Source: Psychrobacillus vulpis (lineage in GTDB: Bacteria > Bacillota > Bacilli > Bacillales_A > Planococcaceae). Taken from it: 64,000 nt of DNA. The position numbers and the translations under genes are program-made. The DNA is taken from positions 27,893 to 91,892 of the forward strand of contig NZ_VDGI01000019.1 of NCBI RefSeq assembly GCF_006861825.1. The letters are read 5' to 3'. Below, piece by piece: positions 9,297 to 18,571 of the stretch. Below the pieces are notes generated by a model. That model worked only from the letters and a program-made list of their open reading frames with translations, was not told the DNA's origin and ran no database searches. Numbering within the stretch: position 1 is the first letter of the stretch; each line of letters opens with the position of its first letter.

Positions 9297-9339
9297 TTCT
9301 GTTTTATTAAAATGACTAACCTTCATTTTAACAGAATTT
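9297..9339. repeat. Long inverted repeat upstream of the radical SAM gene
   Basis: The sequence contains TTCTGTT...AAAATGA, then TCATTTT...AACAGAA, an interrupted palindrome centred at about 9318 in the 5' region of the minus-strand radical SAM gene. It could be an operator or a leader hairpin; no regulator is indicated. Confidence 0.4.
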
Positions 9340-9515
9340 AAGGATTCATTGAGCACTGTTTCTCAAAAGGATTGTTTATTTTTATGAGTCGATGATTACT
9401 AAAACAGTATCATCTTATCATTGAACGAAAATGCCATTTATTATACCGAATAGTTTTTGTTAGATTGGGGACGATATTTGTTGTATGACTTTATTAAAAT
9501 GAAGGAGGAACAACA

Positions 9516-9758
9516 ATGGGTAAAAACACTCCAAAGCCGGATGATCGGTCAGATAATGTAGAAAAACTCAAAGATATGGTGAAAAACACAAAGGAAAATA
9601 TGGAAGCGGCTGAAGAATTAATGGCTTATTCAAATGAGAGTGAACGAGAAGCACTTAGACAAAAAAATGAACGCCGTGAAAAGAGTATTGGAGGTTTTCG
9701 ACAAGAGATTTTAGATGAAGCTGCAGCAAGGAAAAACGGATATTCTGAAAATCAATAA
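9516..9758 (+). CDS. tlp: Small acid-soluble spore protein Tlp
   Basis: 80-residue, highly charged, helical protein matching the spore-core protein Tlp of Bacillus: N-terminal PKPDDRSDNVEKL, a central MVKNTKEN segment, a charged ERREKSI segment and the end DEAAARKNGY are family hallmarks. Tlp is made in the forespore under sigma-G and packed into the dormant spore core. ATG at 9516 follows GAAGGAGGAACAAC, a strong ribosome site. It is a single-gene unit with its own terminator at 9771. A forespore promoter should lie in 9400-9480, but I could not identify one convincingly. Confidence 0.95.
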   Translation: MGKNTPKPDDRSDNVEKLKDMVKNTKENMEAAEELMAYSNESEREALRQKNERREKSIGGFRQEILDEAAARKNGYSENQ

Positions 9759-9770
9759 TCAGTCTTTCAA

Positions 9771-9801
9771 AAGATGGAGAATTTCTCTCCATCTTTTTTC
9801 A
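9771..9801 (+). terminator. Terminator of tlp
   Basis: AAGATGGAGA / TCTCCATCTT hairpin with a five-base loop followed by a T-run, 12 bases after the tlp stop. Confidence 0.85.
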
Positions 9802-9910
9802 TTTTGAAGAGTCCTTAAGAACCCCTATTATTTTTATTTTATGTAAATAAACATACCTACTTCTTTTTGGGACAACCTAAGTTATAAAAAAGTTGCATGA
9901 GGTGAAGTTC

Positions 9911-11443
9911 ATGATAATAGAAAGGTCGTCGGAATGGAAAGAAGGCTTTATAAAGAGACTAGAAAATCTGGAGCCATGGAGTAATTGGTCATTATACAAT
10001 ATGAGTTACGAAGTAGAAAAAAATAACCTGATTACAGAGTTCCGTGGTCTTCAATCTCCAAAATATTTACCCGCGCTCACACCTCTTAGCCATCAGTTGG
10101 AAGTAGCTGAAACAGTTATCGAGAGGATGAATGGAAAAGCAATTCTTGCGGATGAAGTTGGTCTCGGTAAAACGATTGAAGCTGGCTTAATTTTAAAAGA
10201 ATATCTTATTCGTGGGCTTGTAAAAAAGGCTTTAATCTTAGCTCCAGCTTCTCTTATCAACCAATGGATCGAAGAATTGAATTATAAATTCTACATCCCC
10301 GCTATTGCTTATAAAAAAAGTTACTCACTAGACCACTATGATGTAGTAGTGATGAGTATGGATACTGCAAAGAAAAGCCCACATCGAGAACTCATATATG
10401 CGCAAGATTATGACATGATTATTATAGATGAAGCCCACAAACTTAAAAACCATAAGACGAAAATCTACGAGTTTGTTCAAAGTTTAAAGAAAAAGTTTTG
10501 TTTGTTATTAACTGCCACGCCTATTCAAAATGATGTGTTTGAATTATTTTATCTTATATCCTTACTAAAGCCAGGACATCTAGGTAATTTTGAGACGTTC
10601 CAAACCTCATTTTCTGCTAGTAAACATAGTTTGGAACACGATGAATATTTGAGAGAATTGGTCAATCAAGTGATGGTCAGAAATAGAAGGCAGGACACTG
10701 GAATTGAATGGACGAATCGTAAAGTTCAAATAGTACCTATTCATTTTACTCCAGAAGAAAAAGAAGTTTACGATATGATTTTAGAGCTTAAAAATGTTTC
10801 TCCTGTTTTTTCAGGTGCCTTCTCTATGATTACGCTACAAAAGGAAATGTGCAGTAGCAAGGAAGCTACCTACTTAACATTAAACAAAATGCGACAAAAT
10901 TGCGTTGAAGCAGATGAGGCCGAATTTGTAGAGCAGATCATTCAAAAATTGATGGCATTGGAAACAAATTCGAAAGCCGAAAAGGCTTATGAAATTGTTT
11001 CTGAAGCTAATGATAAGGTGATTATTTTTACAGAATATCGTGCGAGTCAAGCCTATTTGCAATGGTATTTAAATTCAAAAGGAATTACGAGCGTTCTGTT
11101 TAACGGACAATTCAATAAAAACAAACGAGAGTGGATGAAGCGACTTTTTAAGGAACAGGCGCAGGTTCTAATTGCGACTGAATCTGGAGGCGAGGGAATT
11201 AACCTGCAATTTTGCCACCATGTCATAAACTATGATCTTCCTTGGAACCCAATGAAATTAGAGCAACGGATTGGACGTGTCCACCGATTAGGGCAAGAAC
11301 ATGATGTTCATATTTATAATTTAGCTATCCATGACACGATTGAAGAAGATATATTGCATTTGCTTAATATGAAAATTGATGTTTTTGAAAAAGTAGTGGG
11401 TGAGTTAGACGATATTTTATCTGCGTTTAAAAAATCTATTTAA
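9911..11443 (+). CDS. yqhH: SNF2-family DEAD/DEAH helicase (YqhH-like)
   Basis: 510-residue SNF2/RapA-type ATP-dependent nucleic-acid translocase. Motif I DEVGLGKTIEAG near 84-95, motif II DEAH near 173, motif III LTATPIQND near 197, and motif VI QRIGRVHRLGQ near 455 are intact across two RecA domains. In Bacillus subtilis the same pair (yqhH then yqhG) sits beside the glycine-cleavage operon; here yqhG follows, but no gcvT is in the window. ATG at 9911 is chosen because AGGTG lies six bases upstream; an in-frame TTG at 9893 has none. The biological role is not established in the family; transcription-complex recycling like RapA is one proposal. Confidence 0.9.
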   Translation: MIIERSSEWKEGFIKRLENLEPWSNWSLYNMSYEVEKNNLITEFRGLQSPKYLPALTPLSHQLEVAETVIERMNGKAILADEVGLGKTIEAGLILKEYLIRGLVKKALILAPASLINQWIEELNYKFYIPAIAYKKSYSLDHYDVVVMSMDTAKKSPHRELIYAQDYDMIIIDEAHKLKNHKTKIYEFVQSLKKKFCLLLTATPIQNDVFELFYLISLLKPGHLGNFETFQTSFSASKHSLEHDEYLRELVNQVMVRNRRQDTGIEWTNRKVQIVPIHFTPEEKEVYDMILELKNVSPVFSGAFSMITLQKEMCSSKEATYLTLNKMRQNCVEADEAEFVEQIIQKLMALETNSKAEKAYEIVSEANDKVIIFTEYRASQAYLQWYLNSKGITSVLFNGQFNKNKREWMKRLFKEQAQVLIATESGGEGINLQFCHHVINYDLPWNPMKLEQRIGRVHRLGQEHDVHIYNLAIHDTIEEDILHLLNMKIDVFEKVVGELDDILSAFKKSI

Positions 11444-11473
11444 TGTAGCAGTGGCATTCGAAGGAGGATGTGC

Positions 11474-12256
11474 ATGTATCCACAACAAGTTCACAGTTAT
11501 TTACAAACATTTTTTAGAGAGAACAATTGCCAAATATTAAGTGATAATAATCATTACATCACAGTTCAACTAACGATTGATATGGATAAAAAAATTATGA
11601 ATCGCCCTTATTATTGGAAATACTTAGAAAGTACAAATGGTGTGCCATGTCCTGCTCAATTAACATTCATTACAAATCAAAATAAGCTAGAAAAAGACAT
11701 AAAAGGTGAAGTCGTGCACTTCGGTTCTCCAAGGCTCAATCAACTGTTTCAAGCGACAAAAGAGCTAGGGGCATTTGTGCAAATGTATGAGAAGGTAGTA
11801 GATAAGTTTGAATCAAGACCTTTTTTAACTCCTTGGTTAGGAGTGAATTATAAAGTGTCGTATTACAGTGATCAAACGAAAGAAATACTCCATTCTTTTG
11901 GAATTAATTTAATGACTGGTAATGTTGTAGAGGATTTTCAGGAATCACTAAGGGAAGTGGATTTTGGATCAGTTATGTCCGAAAATGTATTTCACTTACC
12001 TTATATTATTAAGCCTATCCGCGCTTTAGAGCGATTAGACTCGGTAATTGAAAATATTATACAACATGATGATCACACATGGGCAGAAGAAGCAAATAGA
12101 AGATGGCAAAGAGATTTAGAAGTATTAGAACACTTTTATGTCGGAATAGAAAACAGACCAGAATGTTACGAGATGGAGAAAAAAGCATTGAAAGAACAAT
12201 ATGAGTCAAGAATTAAAATTGAAATTATAAGTGGGGGAATATTTTATTTGAAATGA
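11474..12256 (+). CDS. yqhG: YqhG family protein
   Basis: 260-residue protein matching B. subtilis YqhG in length and in its position directly after the YqhH helicase. No signal peptide, membrane helix or catalytic motif is visible; it is a soluble alpha/beta protein rich in aromatic residues. Two ATG codons lie close together; the second, at 11474, stands seven bases after AAGGAGG, whereas the first, at 11468, abuts it, so 11474 is the better start. The conserved pairing suggests it partners the helicase, but its function is unknown. A strong terminator follows at 12287. Confidence 0.85.
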   Translation: MYPQQVHSYLQTFFRENNCQILSDNNHYITVQLTIDMDKKIMNRPYYWKYLESTNGVPCPAQLTFITNQNKLEKDIKGEVVHFGSPRLNQLFQATKELGAFVQMYEKVVDKFESRPFLTPWLGVNYKVSYYSDQTKEILHSFGINLMTGNVVEDFQESLREVDFGSVMSENVFHLPYIIKPIRALERLDSVIENIIQHDDHTWAEEANRRWQRDLEVLEHFYVGIENRPECYEMEKKALKEQYESRIKIEIISGGIFYLK

Positions 12257-12286
12257 ATTTTGTTGATGAAATTAAGCAAATAATAC

Positions 12287-12332
12287 AGCGTTCGATTAAG
12301 GTTATTTAACCTTAGATGAACGCTTTTTTTGT
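12287..12332 (+). terminator. Terminator of the yqhH-yqhG operon
   Basis: AGCGTTC...TTAAGGTT / AACCTTA...GAACGCT hairpin followed by a run of seven T, 30 bases after yqhG. Confidence 0.85.
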
Positions 12333-12394
12333 TCAATAATAAAAGAAATAATTCAAAAGACATGCAGAAGACCACTTGTTATAAAGAGTGAATC

Positions 12395-12591
12395 GGAAAA
12401 ATATGTAGGGGTTGTCAGGGGAAGGCGGCGACTCCAGCCGGAATAGCATGAGCTGAAGACCCTGGACTGAGCGTAGCGAGGGAAGCGGCTGAAGCCATGC
12501 CGGCGGAAAGCGTCCGCCTGGAACGGAAATCAACGATATCCCGATAAAAAGAGAGTATGTGAACAACTTGTCATTCACCATACTCTCTATG
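12395..12591. repeat. GC-rich dispersed repeat (variant with CGGAAATCAACG end) and adjacent hairpin
   Basis: A GC-rich block at about 12415-12540 contains the family phrases GACTCC, GGAATAGC, GAAGACCCTG, GCGTAGCGAG and GGCGGAAAGCG. It matches the block at 63713-63848 better than the other copies in the window. It is followed by GAGAGTATG / CATACTCTC at 12551-12591, a terminator-like hairpin. A short degraded piece of the other repeat type follows at 12609-12648. No coding signal. Confidence 0.75.
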
Positions 12592-12658
12592 AAATCTCTT
12601 GGAGGATTTTTTCAGTGCCCTCCTACGCGAGGAGGCTGAGGCAACGCCAATGATACAA

Positions 12659-12700
12659 ACAAAAAAGCCCGAGAATCCAAAAATAGATTCTCGAGCTTTT
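12659..12700 (-). terminator. Terminator of the tRNA cluster
   Basis: On the minus strand, AGCTCGAGAATC / GATTCTCGGGCT hairpin with an 8-base loop, ending in a run of T, 9 bases after tRNA-Glu. Confidence 0.85.
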
Positions 12701-12708
12701 ATTAATGA

Positions 12709-12780
12709 TGACCCCTACGGGATTCGAACCCGTGTTACCGCCGTGAAAGGGCGGTGTCTTAACCGCTTGACCAAGGGGCC
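12709..12780 (-). tRNA. tRNA-Glu (TTC)
   Basis: 72-base cloverleaf; acceptor GGCCCCT / AGGGGTC, anticodon loop CTTTCAC with anticodon TTC, T-arm GGTTCGAATCC. No CCA is encoded. Last gene of the cluster, just before its terminator. Confidence 0.96.
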
Positions 12781-12789
12781 AATATATAA

Positions 12790-12880
12790 TGGCGGAGAAG
12801 GAGGGATTTGAACCCTCGCGCCGGTTACCCGACCTACACCCTTAGCAGGGGCGCCTCTTCAGCCACTTGAGTACTTCCCC
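12790..12880 (-). tRNA. tRNA-Ser (GCT)
   Basis: Type II tRNA of 91 bases with a long variable arm and encoded CCA. Anticodon loop CTGCTAA gives GCT. The acceptor GGGGAAG pairs with CTTCTCC through one G-U pair. Confidence 0.96.
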
Positions 12881-12941
12881 ATAGGCTCTAAGGTATAACT
12901 TCGAACCATCGACCACAGCTAAGCTGTAGGTCTAAAAATGA

Positions 12942-13012
12942 AGCGGGTGAAGAGAATCGAACTCTCATCATCAGCTTGGAAGGCTGAGGTTTTACCACTA
13001 AACTACACCCGC
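12942..13012 (-). tRNA. tRNA-Gly (TCC)
   Basis: 71-base cloverleaf; acceptor GCGGGTG / CACCCGC, anticodon loop CTTCCAA with TCC, T-arm GAGTTCGATTC. CCA is not encoded. Confidence 0.95.
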
Positions 13013-13018
13013 ATAAAA

Positions 13019-13094
13019 TGGTGGCTCAGGACGGAATCGAACCGCCGACACAAGGATTTTCAGTCCTTTGCTCTACCGACTGAGCTACTGAGCC
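13019..13094 (-). tRNA. tRNA-Phe (GAA)
   Basis: 76 bases with encoded CCA; acceptor GGCTCAG / CTGAGCC, anticodon loop CTGAAAA with GAA, T-arm GCGGTTCGATTCCGT. Confidence 0.96.
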
Positions 13095-13235
13095 TCTTCG
13101 ATTTACGCTAAGCGGCGCATTTCTTTGTCAGCTGCACTCGCTCTATCAGTCACGTACTTGGGTACGCTCCTTCTTTCGCTCGATTGCTTCCTCGACCTGC
13201 TTGCTTATCCTAAATCTCAATCAAATTAAAAAAAA

Positions 13236-13311
13236 TGGCGGTCCCGACCGGGATCGAACCGGCGATCTCCTGCGTGACAGGCAGGCATGTTAACCGCTAC
13301 ACCACGGGACC
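13236..13311 (-). tRNA. tRNA-Asp (GTC)
   Basis: 76 bases with encoded CCA; acceptor GGTCCCG / CGGGACC, anticodon loop CTGTCAC with GTC. Separated from tRNA-Phe by about 140 bases that contain no tRNA. Confidence 0.96.
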
Positions 13312-13314
13312 ATT

Positions 13315-13391
<77 letters not shown>

Positions 13392-13515
13392 ACAATAATA
13401 TTTTTAGATTTTAAATCTACTACGCATTTAAGTGAGTTTTACGTCTTCCACGCTTCGCTTGCGTCGACGTTAATCGCTTTCTTCGTAAAGCGATTTGCTA
13501 ATAGTTTTTAAAAAA

Positions 13516-13608
13516 TGGAGGAGGAAGAGGGATTCGAACCCCCGCGCGGTATGACCCGCCTGTCGGTTTTCAAGACCGATCCCTTCAGCCAGACTTGGGT
13601 ATTCCTCC
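13516..13608 (-). tRNA. tRNA-Ser (TGA)
   Basis: Type II tRNA of 93 bases with long variable arm and encoded CCA; anticodon loop CTTGAAA gives TGA. The discriminator base reads T here, where the Bacillus tRNA has G. First gene of the cluster, immediately behind the promoter. Confidence 0.95.
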
Positions 13609-13629
13609 GAAATATTAAGGACAAGATAT

Positions 13630-13659
13630 ATTATAAAACATTTTTCATGACAAATGCAA
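13630..13659 (-). promoter_or_regulatory. Promoter of the tRNA cluster
   Basis: On the minus strand, -35 TTGCAT (13659-13654) and -10 TATAAT (13635-13630) with an 18-base spacer, 21 bases before tRNA-Ser(TGA). Confidence 0.75.
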
Positions 13660-14002
13660 TACTTTTTTGAAAAAAGTTATTTATTATTAGTTGATAGCAT
13701 TTTATGTCAATTTAATTTTGTTCGAATACTAAAGAATATACCTTAAGTTGCTAATAATTGTCTATAGTTTTTTTACAAGAATTAATAACTTGCTGCATAG
13801 GCTATGTTGAGTAGAATAAAATTTCTTGTCTAAATGCACAGCATTCATTCATAAATATTATTCTTAAAAAATATACATATAGTTCGTTTGTATATTCATC
13901 TTTATCGGCTTATCATTAAAAGAGAGAGTAATTATAAAAATGATAGACGTTACATGGAACTATTATGGTCCAATGTTCAATCGTTTTAGGGGGGTTCCGA
14001 AG
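13660..14002. other. AT-rich intergenic region upstream of ykuI
   Basis: About 340 bases between the divergent tRNA promoter and the YkuI-like gene. Strongly AT-rich, with several TATAAT-like hexamers (for example near 13815 and 13850), none paired with a convincing -35. An in-frame ATG at 13940 would extend the ykuI reading frame but has a poor ribosome site. Confidence 0.5.
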
Positions 14003-15208
14003 TTGGATGCAATTGAAGTACTAACGAATTTAGAACGTCTCAAGGCTTATTTTCAGCCTATTTTTAGTGCAGATGAGCATGTGGTTGTTGCATATGAAAT
14101 CTCTGGTAAGCTTATGAACGATGAAAGGCTTATAAGTTTGAATTCATTTGCTTACGATGAGGATATTCCAGAAGAGTATCGAGTAGATGTAGAGCATAAA
14201 ATATTACATTTAGCCCTTTCTCAACTAGAGGAGGAAGGAAAGGATTTCGATATTTATTTACCTTGCAATGCAAACTTACTAATGCTTGACTACGGGGAAA
14301 GTTATTTCGATATTATAAAAAAATATATTCCTGAGGCAGAGCTAGGAAGAATTGTATTGATGATATCAGAGCATGATTTTAAAGGAGAATTAGACCAACT
14401 TCATAAAATACTACGTTATTTTCAAACGTACAGAATAAAAATCGCCATTAATCAGGTTGGATCTGAAAGTCATTTAGATCATATTAAGATGCTGTCTCCA
14501 AATATTTTGAAGTTGAATATTGAGCAATTGAGTTATGAATCTTGGGGTGTGCAAAATGATTTGTTCACCTCACTCGGTACATTGGCGCGTAAAATTGGAG
14601 CAAATATGTTATTTGAAGGTATTGATAGTGTACATCAACTTCAATTTGCTTGGAAAAATGGTGGGCGCTATTATCAAGGGAAGTATTTGGCTGATGCACA
14701 TATTACAACAATTCAACGTGATCAATTGAAGCAAAGCTTTAAAGAGAGATGTCAGCAGTTTATTACAGCCGAGAAGCGTTTGTTGGAAGAAAACTATCGA
14801 GAATTGAAGATTTTACAAAATTCTTTAGAGAAGTCCGTTCACCGTTTGAAACCTGCAAGCGATAATACGGAGCAACTACTTGCACTTGCAAAAGAACTAG
14901 ATGGGTATTCTTTTCGACTTTATATTTGCGATGAAGAAGGCTTTCAAACATCACCTAATATTATGCGTCTAGGTAAACAGTGGCATATTCAAGAGGAAGC
15001 TGTGAATAAAAATTGGAGCTGGCGTCCTTATTTCTTAAAAACGATCATTACAATGCGCAATGATCAGAGTGGTGTGTTTTCTGATATATACAGCGATATC
15101 GACACTGGAGAAATGACACGTACCTTTTCTATTCCCGTTAATGGAAATGAATATTTGTTTATTGATATTTCCTATGATTACTTATACAAACATAATATAT
15201 TTAGATAA
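14003..15208 (+). CDS. ykuI: YkuI-like degenerate EAL-domain protein
   Basis: 401-residue cytoplasmic protein matching B. subtilis YkuI: an EAL domain (about 1-245), a coiled helical link (250-300) and the YkuI C-terminal PAS-like domain (about 305-401; NWSWRPYF, FSDIYSD and EMTRTFS are recognisable). Hallmark EAL residues are changed: the EAL triad reads EIS, and the DDFGTG metal loop reads NQVGSE. The conserved NANLLMLD and ISEHDF regions remain. Loss of the loop aspartates argues against phosphodiesterase activity and for a c-di-GMP-binding or structural role. The TTG at 14003 has AGGGGGG eight bases upstream and coincides with the N-terminus of YkuI, so it is preferred over the ATG at 13940. 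Confidence 0.88.
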   Translation: MDAIEVLTNLERLKAYFQPIFSADEHVVVAYEISGKLMNDERLISLNSFAYDEDIPEEYRVDVEHKILHLALSQLEEEGKDFDIYLPCNANLLMLDYGESYFDIIKKYIPEAELGRIVLMISEHDFKGELDQLHKILRYFQTYRIKIAINQVGSESHLDHIKMLSPNILKLNIEQLSYESWGVQNDLFTSLGTLARKIGANMLFEGIDSVHQLQFAWKNGGRYYQGKYLADAHITTIQRDQLKQSFKERCQQFITAEKRLLEENYRELKILQNSLEKSVHRLKPASDNTEQLLALAKELDGYSFRLYICDEEGFQTSPNIMRLGKQWHIQEEAVNKNWSWRPYFLKTIITMRNDQSGVFSDIYSDIDTGEMTRTFSIPVNGNEYLFIDISYDYLYKHNIFR

Positions 15209-15257
15209 AAGACCTCAGTAATTTTTGCATTGTAAAATGGGGTTATCTAAAAAACTA

Positions 15258-15675
15258 AAAAAGTAGAGTGGGAACTTCGACAATTCCCATACTCTACTTT
15301 TTCATTTTTAGAAAATCGTTGAAAAAGGCGCGACACTCCTGCGGGAATAGCGTTAGTAGAAGACCCCACAGCGTAGCGAGGAGGCTGAGGCAAAGCCCGC
15401 GGAAAGGGAGGGCGCTGAAAAACTCGAATTAGTATTTTTGTAGGAACAATTTGCTGTATTTATTTAAGAGAATTTAGCGCGACGCATGAGACTCCTGTGG
15501 GAAAGCGAGACAGACGAGACCCCGCACGAAGCAGAGCGAAGGAGGAGGCTCGTCGCTCGCCCGCGGAAAGCGAATGCCAAAGCGCAAAATTCTCCTAGGA
15601 CTATTTGATAGAAAATATATTAGTATAATACTTTTTCAGTGCCCTTCGGAAAGGGAGCCGTTTCAATGATTTTCT
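15258..15675. repeat. Composite repeat: outer unit filled with GC-rich cassette B
   Basis: A hairpin AAAGTAGAGTGGGAA / TTCCCATACTCTACTTT (15258-15300) precedes the outer unit 15310-15675, which has inverted ends AGAAAATCGTTGAAA / TTTCAATGATTTTCT. At its internal site the 8-base CGGAAAGG is duplicated (15400-15407 and 15647-15654) and encloses a 239-base insert starting GAGGGCGCTGAAAAA and ending TTTTTCAGTGCCC. The insert contains a GC-rich cassette (15475-15592) with its own inverted ends AGAATTTAGCGC-like / GCGCAAAATTCT. Confidence 0.8.
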
Positions 15676-15824
15676 TACTTGGCATATACTATCGCCTCCT
15701 TAGTGCCAATTTTCCCGTTTCTGCACATTTCAATCAAATGGATTCTAATTGGCTTTCAGATGAGACGACGAATTACGGAATAAAAAAAGGGGACAGAAGA
15801 ATCCGTCCACCATAATATTAATTG

Positions 15825-17171
15825 TTACCTTACATTTGGTAATATTTTATTCAATAAAATTGCCGCTATTGCAGCTGTAGCAACAGGCGAGTTGAATAAG
15901 TATTGTAATGTGCTAGGTAAAGAATATAAGAAATCTTTAGGTATAAGTGTTAAAGCTAAAGTTAAAATCATTGGCACTGCAATAACATACATTTCTTTTT
16001 CTCCGATTTTTTCGTTTTTCATAACTCGAAGCCCACTAATTGCGATGACTCCACATATAATTACGAAAACTCCCCCAATAACTGCTGATGGAATTGCAGA
16101 TATTAAAGCAGATAATTTACTTGAAAAACCAAATAACACAAACCAAGCACCAGCAACGATAAAGACGATTCGACTTGCGACACCCGTGATAGAAATAATA
16201 CCTGCATTCGTTGAGTAGCCAGTAACAGGAGTTGTGCCTAATAATGATGCAACAAAGCAGCCAATACCTTCTCCGATAACACCCCGGTTAATATTTTTGT
16301 CCGTTAATGGTTTATTAATTACATTACTTACTGCAAACCATGTACCGGTTGTTTCAGCCATCAATACAACATAGATAATAATCATTGTAATAATTGCAGA
16401 AGGATTGAACGTGAAGCCAAAATCGACAAAAGGGATTTGTGGTAAACTAAACCATTTCGCTTTTGCAACCGCCGATAAATCTAATACTCCCATAAAATTT
16501 GCAGCAATACATCCAATGATTAAAGCAATAATAACAGAAGCAACACGGAAGACGCGGCCCTTTTTACGGAACAATGAACCTAACATAACACATAGAATTA
16601 GCACCGTTCCTGTAATTAGTGCCAAAATGACATTTTGTCCAACAGTAGCGCCAGAAGCGTTATAAATATTTGAGTTCAAGGCAACTGGCATTAACGAGAG
16701 ACCAACTACGAAAATGATTGTACCACCGACAATGGGAGGGACTAATGATTTGATCATTTTATTGAAAATACCAGTAAAACCTAAAATAATTACTAAAACA
16801 GAGGCAATTAAACTAGCACCTAAAACAGTGCTCCAACCATCTGTACCACCGCCACTGGCAGCATATATACCTACGATCGCACCAATTGGGATAAAAGAAG
16901 GTCCTTGGGCAACAGGTAATTTCATGCAGAAATAAGTTTGCACGATTGTGGCAATTCCAGCAGCGATAAATGTAGATTGTATTAAAGCTGTTGATTGATC
17001 AGCCTGTAGTGAGATTAGCATAGCAATAATGAAAGGGACGACATAAACGTCCATAGATAGTACATGTTGTAAACCAAGTAATATGGATTGACCTGTCGAA
17101 ACTTTTTCATCAGGTCCAACAGTTAGTTGTGGAATATCCTTTACAGCTTGTTTATGTGTTGGTATTTCCAT
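15825..17171 (-). CDS. NCS2 family purine permease (guanine/xanthine type)
   Basis: 448-residue polytopic permease of the nucleobase:cation symporter-2 family, about 14 hydrophobic segments. The NCS2 signature N-x-G-x4-TG is present as NAGIISITG near 320, within the segment TTPVTGYSTNAG. The ATG at 17171 follows GAGGTG by ten bases; in-frame codons upstream lack a ribosome site. It starts 32 bases after the guanine deaminase stop, so the two are one operon, which points to uptake of guanine, xanthine or hypoxanthine for salvage or as nitrogen source. Which purine it prefers cannot be told from sequence alone. Confidence 0.9.
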   Translation of the reverse strand: MEIPTHKQAVKDIPQLTVGPDEKVSTGQSILLGLQHVLSMDVYVVPFIIAMLISLQADQSTALIQSTFIAAGIATIVQTYFCMKLPVAQGPSFIPIGAIVGIYAASGGGTDGWSTVLGASLIASVLVIILGFTGIFNKMIKSLVPPIVGGTIIFVVGLSLMPVALNSNIYNASGATVGQNVILALITGTVLILCVMLGSLFRKKGRVFRVASVIIALIIGCIAANFMGVLDLSAVAKAKWFSLPQIPFVDFGFTFNPSAIITMIIIYVVLMAETTGTWFAVSNVINKPLTDKNINRGVIGEGIGCFVASLLGTTPVTGYSTNAGIISITGVASRIVFIVAGAWFVLFGFSSKLSALISAIPSAVIGGVFVIICGVIAISGLRVMKNEKIGEKEMYVIAVPMILTLALTLIPKDFLYSLPSTLQYLFNSPVATAAIAAILLNKILPNVR

Positions 17172-17203
17172 TGGTAATGAACACCTCAAAATTTTAATTT
17201 TTC

Positions 17204-18571
17204 TTACTTACGTGAATGAACTCTTTCACCTTGGATCCAAACTTCGCGAATGTTTTCTGGTCGAACTAGATACATAATTTTTTGGAAAACATCATTTAAA
17301 TCTTCGCTCTCATCAAAAATCGGTAGCTTTGCAGTAGCCAGTTTCGTATCGATGATTTGTGCATCCCATGCATAGTTTTCAGCTAACCTACCGATTGGCA
17401 AGCTTAAACTTTCTCCACCACCAGCAGTTGCAAGGTAGAAAGCTTCGTTAATCGTAATGCGTGATGCTGGAACACCGCGTTCCTCAGCAGGGAGAGACGG
17501 ATTAACACCGTCTTCTAACATTCTGGACGACATCACAGCTTGTCTCGCATTGTCAAAAAGACTAGGTGAAAAACCTCCAGAGATATCGGATCCTAAACCA
17601 ATCTCAACACCTTTAGAGTGCAGATGAGCAATTGGAATGACGCTATTAGCAAAATAAGCATTGGAGATTGGGCAATGGCAGACCGCGGTTCCCGTTTTAG
17701 CAAATAAATCTGCGTCGTCATCATTTAAGAAATTACAATGAGCCATTACGGACTTTTTACTTAACAGCCCAAAATCATGTAAGGCAAAGGCATCGTTCTT
17801 TTGGAAACGGTCTTGTACATAACCATGCTCCCAATCACTTTCGCTGCAATGCGACTGAATGTGGGTATCATATTTAGCAGCCAATTCACCTAAACCTTTT
17901 AATGCATCATCTGTACAGCTTGGTATAAAGCGCGGTGTAACTACTGGGTACACGCCTTGTTTAGTTGTTTTAGCTAATTCTTTCACAGCAATAATAAATT
18001 CTTCTGTATCTGCTAATGCTGTTTGCGTAGTAGCATCACGATAAAATGTTGGGTTTTGTTCAGGATTATCCATTACCACTTTCCCAACTAGCCCTCGCTG
18101 CCCTTTGTTTGCACAAATTTCAGCTAGTAATAAACTTGCTTCTTTATGAACAGTCGCAAAGTAAAGCGCTGTAGTTGTTCCGTTAGCTAGCAGAGTGTTT
18201 ACTACATCTTCGTATACATTTTCCGCAAATTCTAAATCCGAAAATTTAGACTCTATTGGGAATGTATAAGTATTCAACCAATCATAGAGTGGAATGTCTA
18301 ATGCTGTTCCGGCTTGAGCCCATTGAGGAGCGTGAACATGCAAATCGATAAAGCCAGGTAAGAAATATTGGCCATCATCTAAACGATGAAAGTTTTCTTC
18401 TCCTTCATAAGCTTCTAATAAAGTGTGATAATCTACATCTTCCGGTGAAACTATTTTTTCGATGATTCCACTAGCGTTAATACAGAAAAGATAATTATGT
18501 AGGATTTCTACTTCTTTCTGTGTCTTACTTGTAAAAGCAGTCCCTTGGAAAATTCGTGCATATTTTGTCAT
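17204..18571 (-). CDS. guaD: Guanine deaminase (amidohydrolase family)
   Basis: 455-residue zinc amidohydrolase converting guanine to xanthine and ammonia. It has the metal-site LHVHAPQWAQAG near 78-90, followed by HCSESDWE near 240, MAHCNFL near 279, and GSDISGG near 328. The HAPQ and SDISGG motifs are those of guanine deaminases rather than generic chlorohydrolases. This is the long form, unlike the 156-residue cytidine-deaminase-fold GuaD of B. subtilis. ATG at 18571 has a GAGGTG ribosome site. Its permease partner follows after 32 bases. The 5' region (18572-18700) is very AT-rich; I found no purine riboswitch in it. Confidence 0.9.
   Translation of the reverse strand: MTKYARIFQGTAFTSKTQKEVEILHNYLFCINASGIIEKIVSPEDVDYHTLLEAYEGEENFHRLDDGQYFLPGFIDLHVHAPQWAQAGTALDIPLYDWLNTYTFPIESKFSDLEFAENVYEDVVNTLLANGTTTALYFATVHKEASLLLAEICANKGQRGLVGKVVMDNPEQNPTFYRDATTQTALADTEEFIIAVKELAKTTKQGVYPVVTPRFIPSCTDDALKGLGELAAKYDTHIQSHCSESDWEHGYVQDRFQKNDAFALHDFGLLSKKSVMAHCNFLNDDDADLFAKTGTAVCHCPISNAYFANSVIPIAHLHSKGVEIGLGSDISGGFSPSLFDNARQAVMSSRMLEDGVNPSLPAEERGVPASRITINEAFYLATAGGGESLSLPIGRLAENYAWDAQIIDTKLATAKLPIFDESEDLNDVFQKIMYLVRPENIREVWIQGERVHSRK

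Noticed and set aside
12599..12811. Open frame of 70 codons on the plus strand
   Set aside because: It runs across the tRNA terminator and antisense to tRNA-Glu and has no ribosome site.
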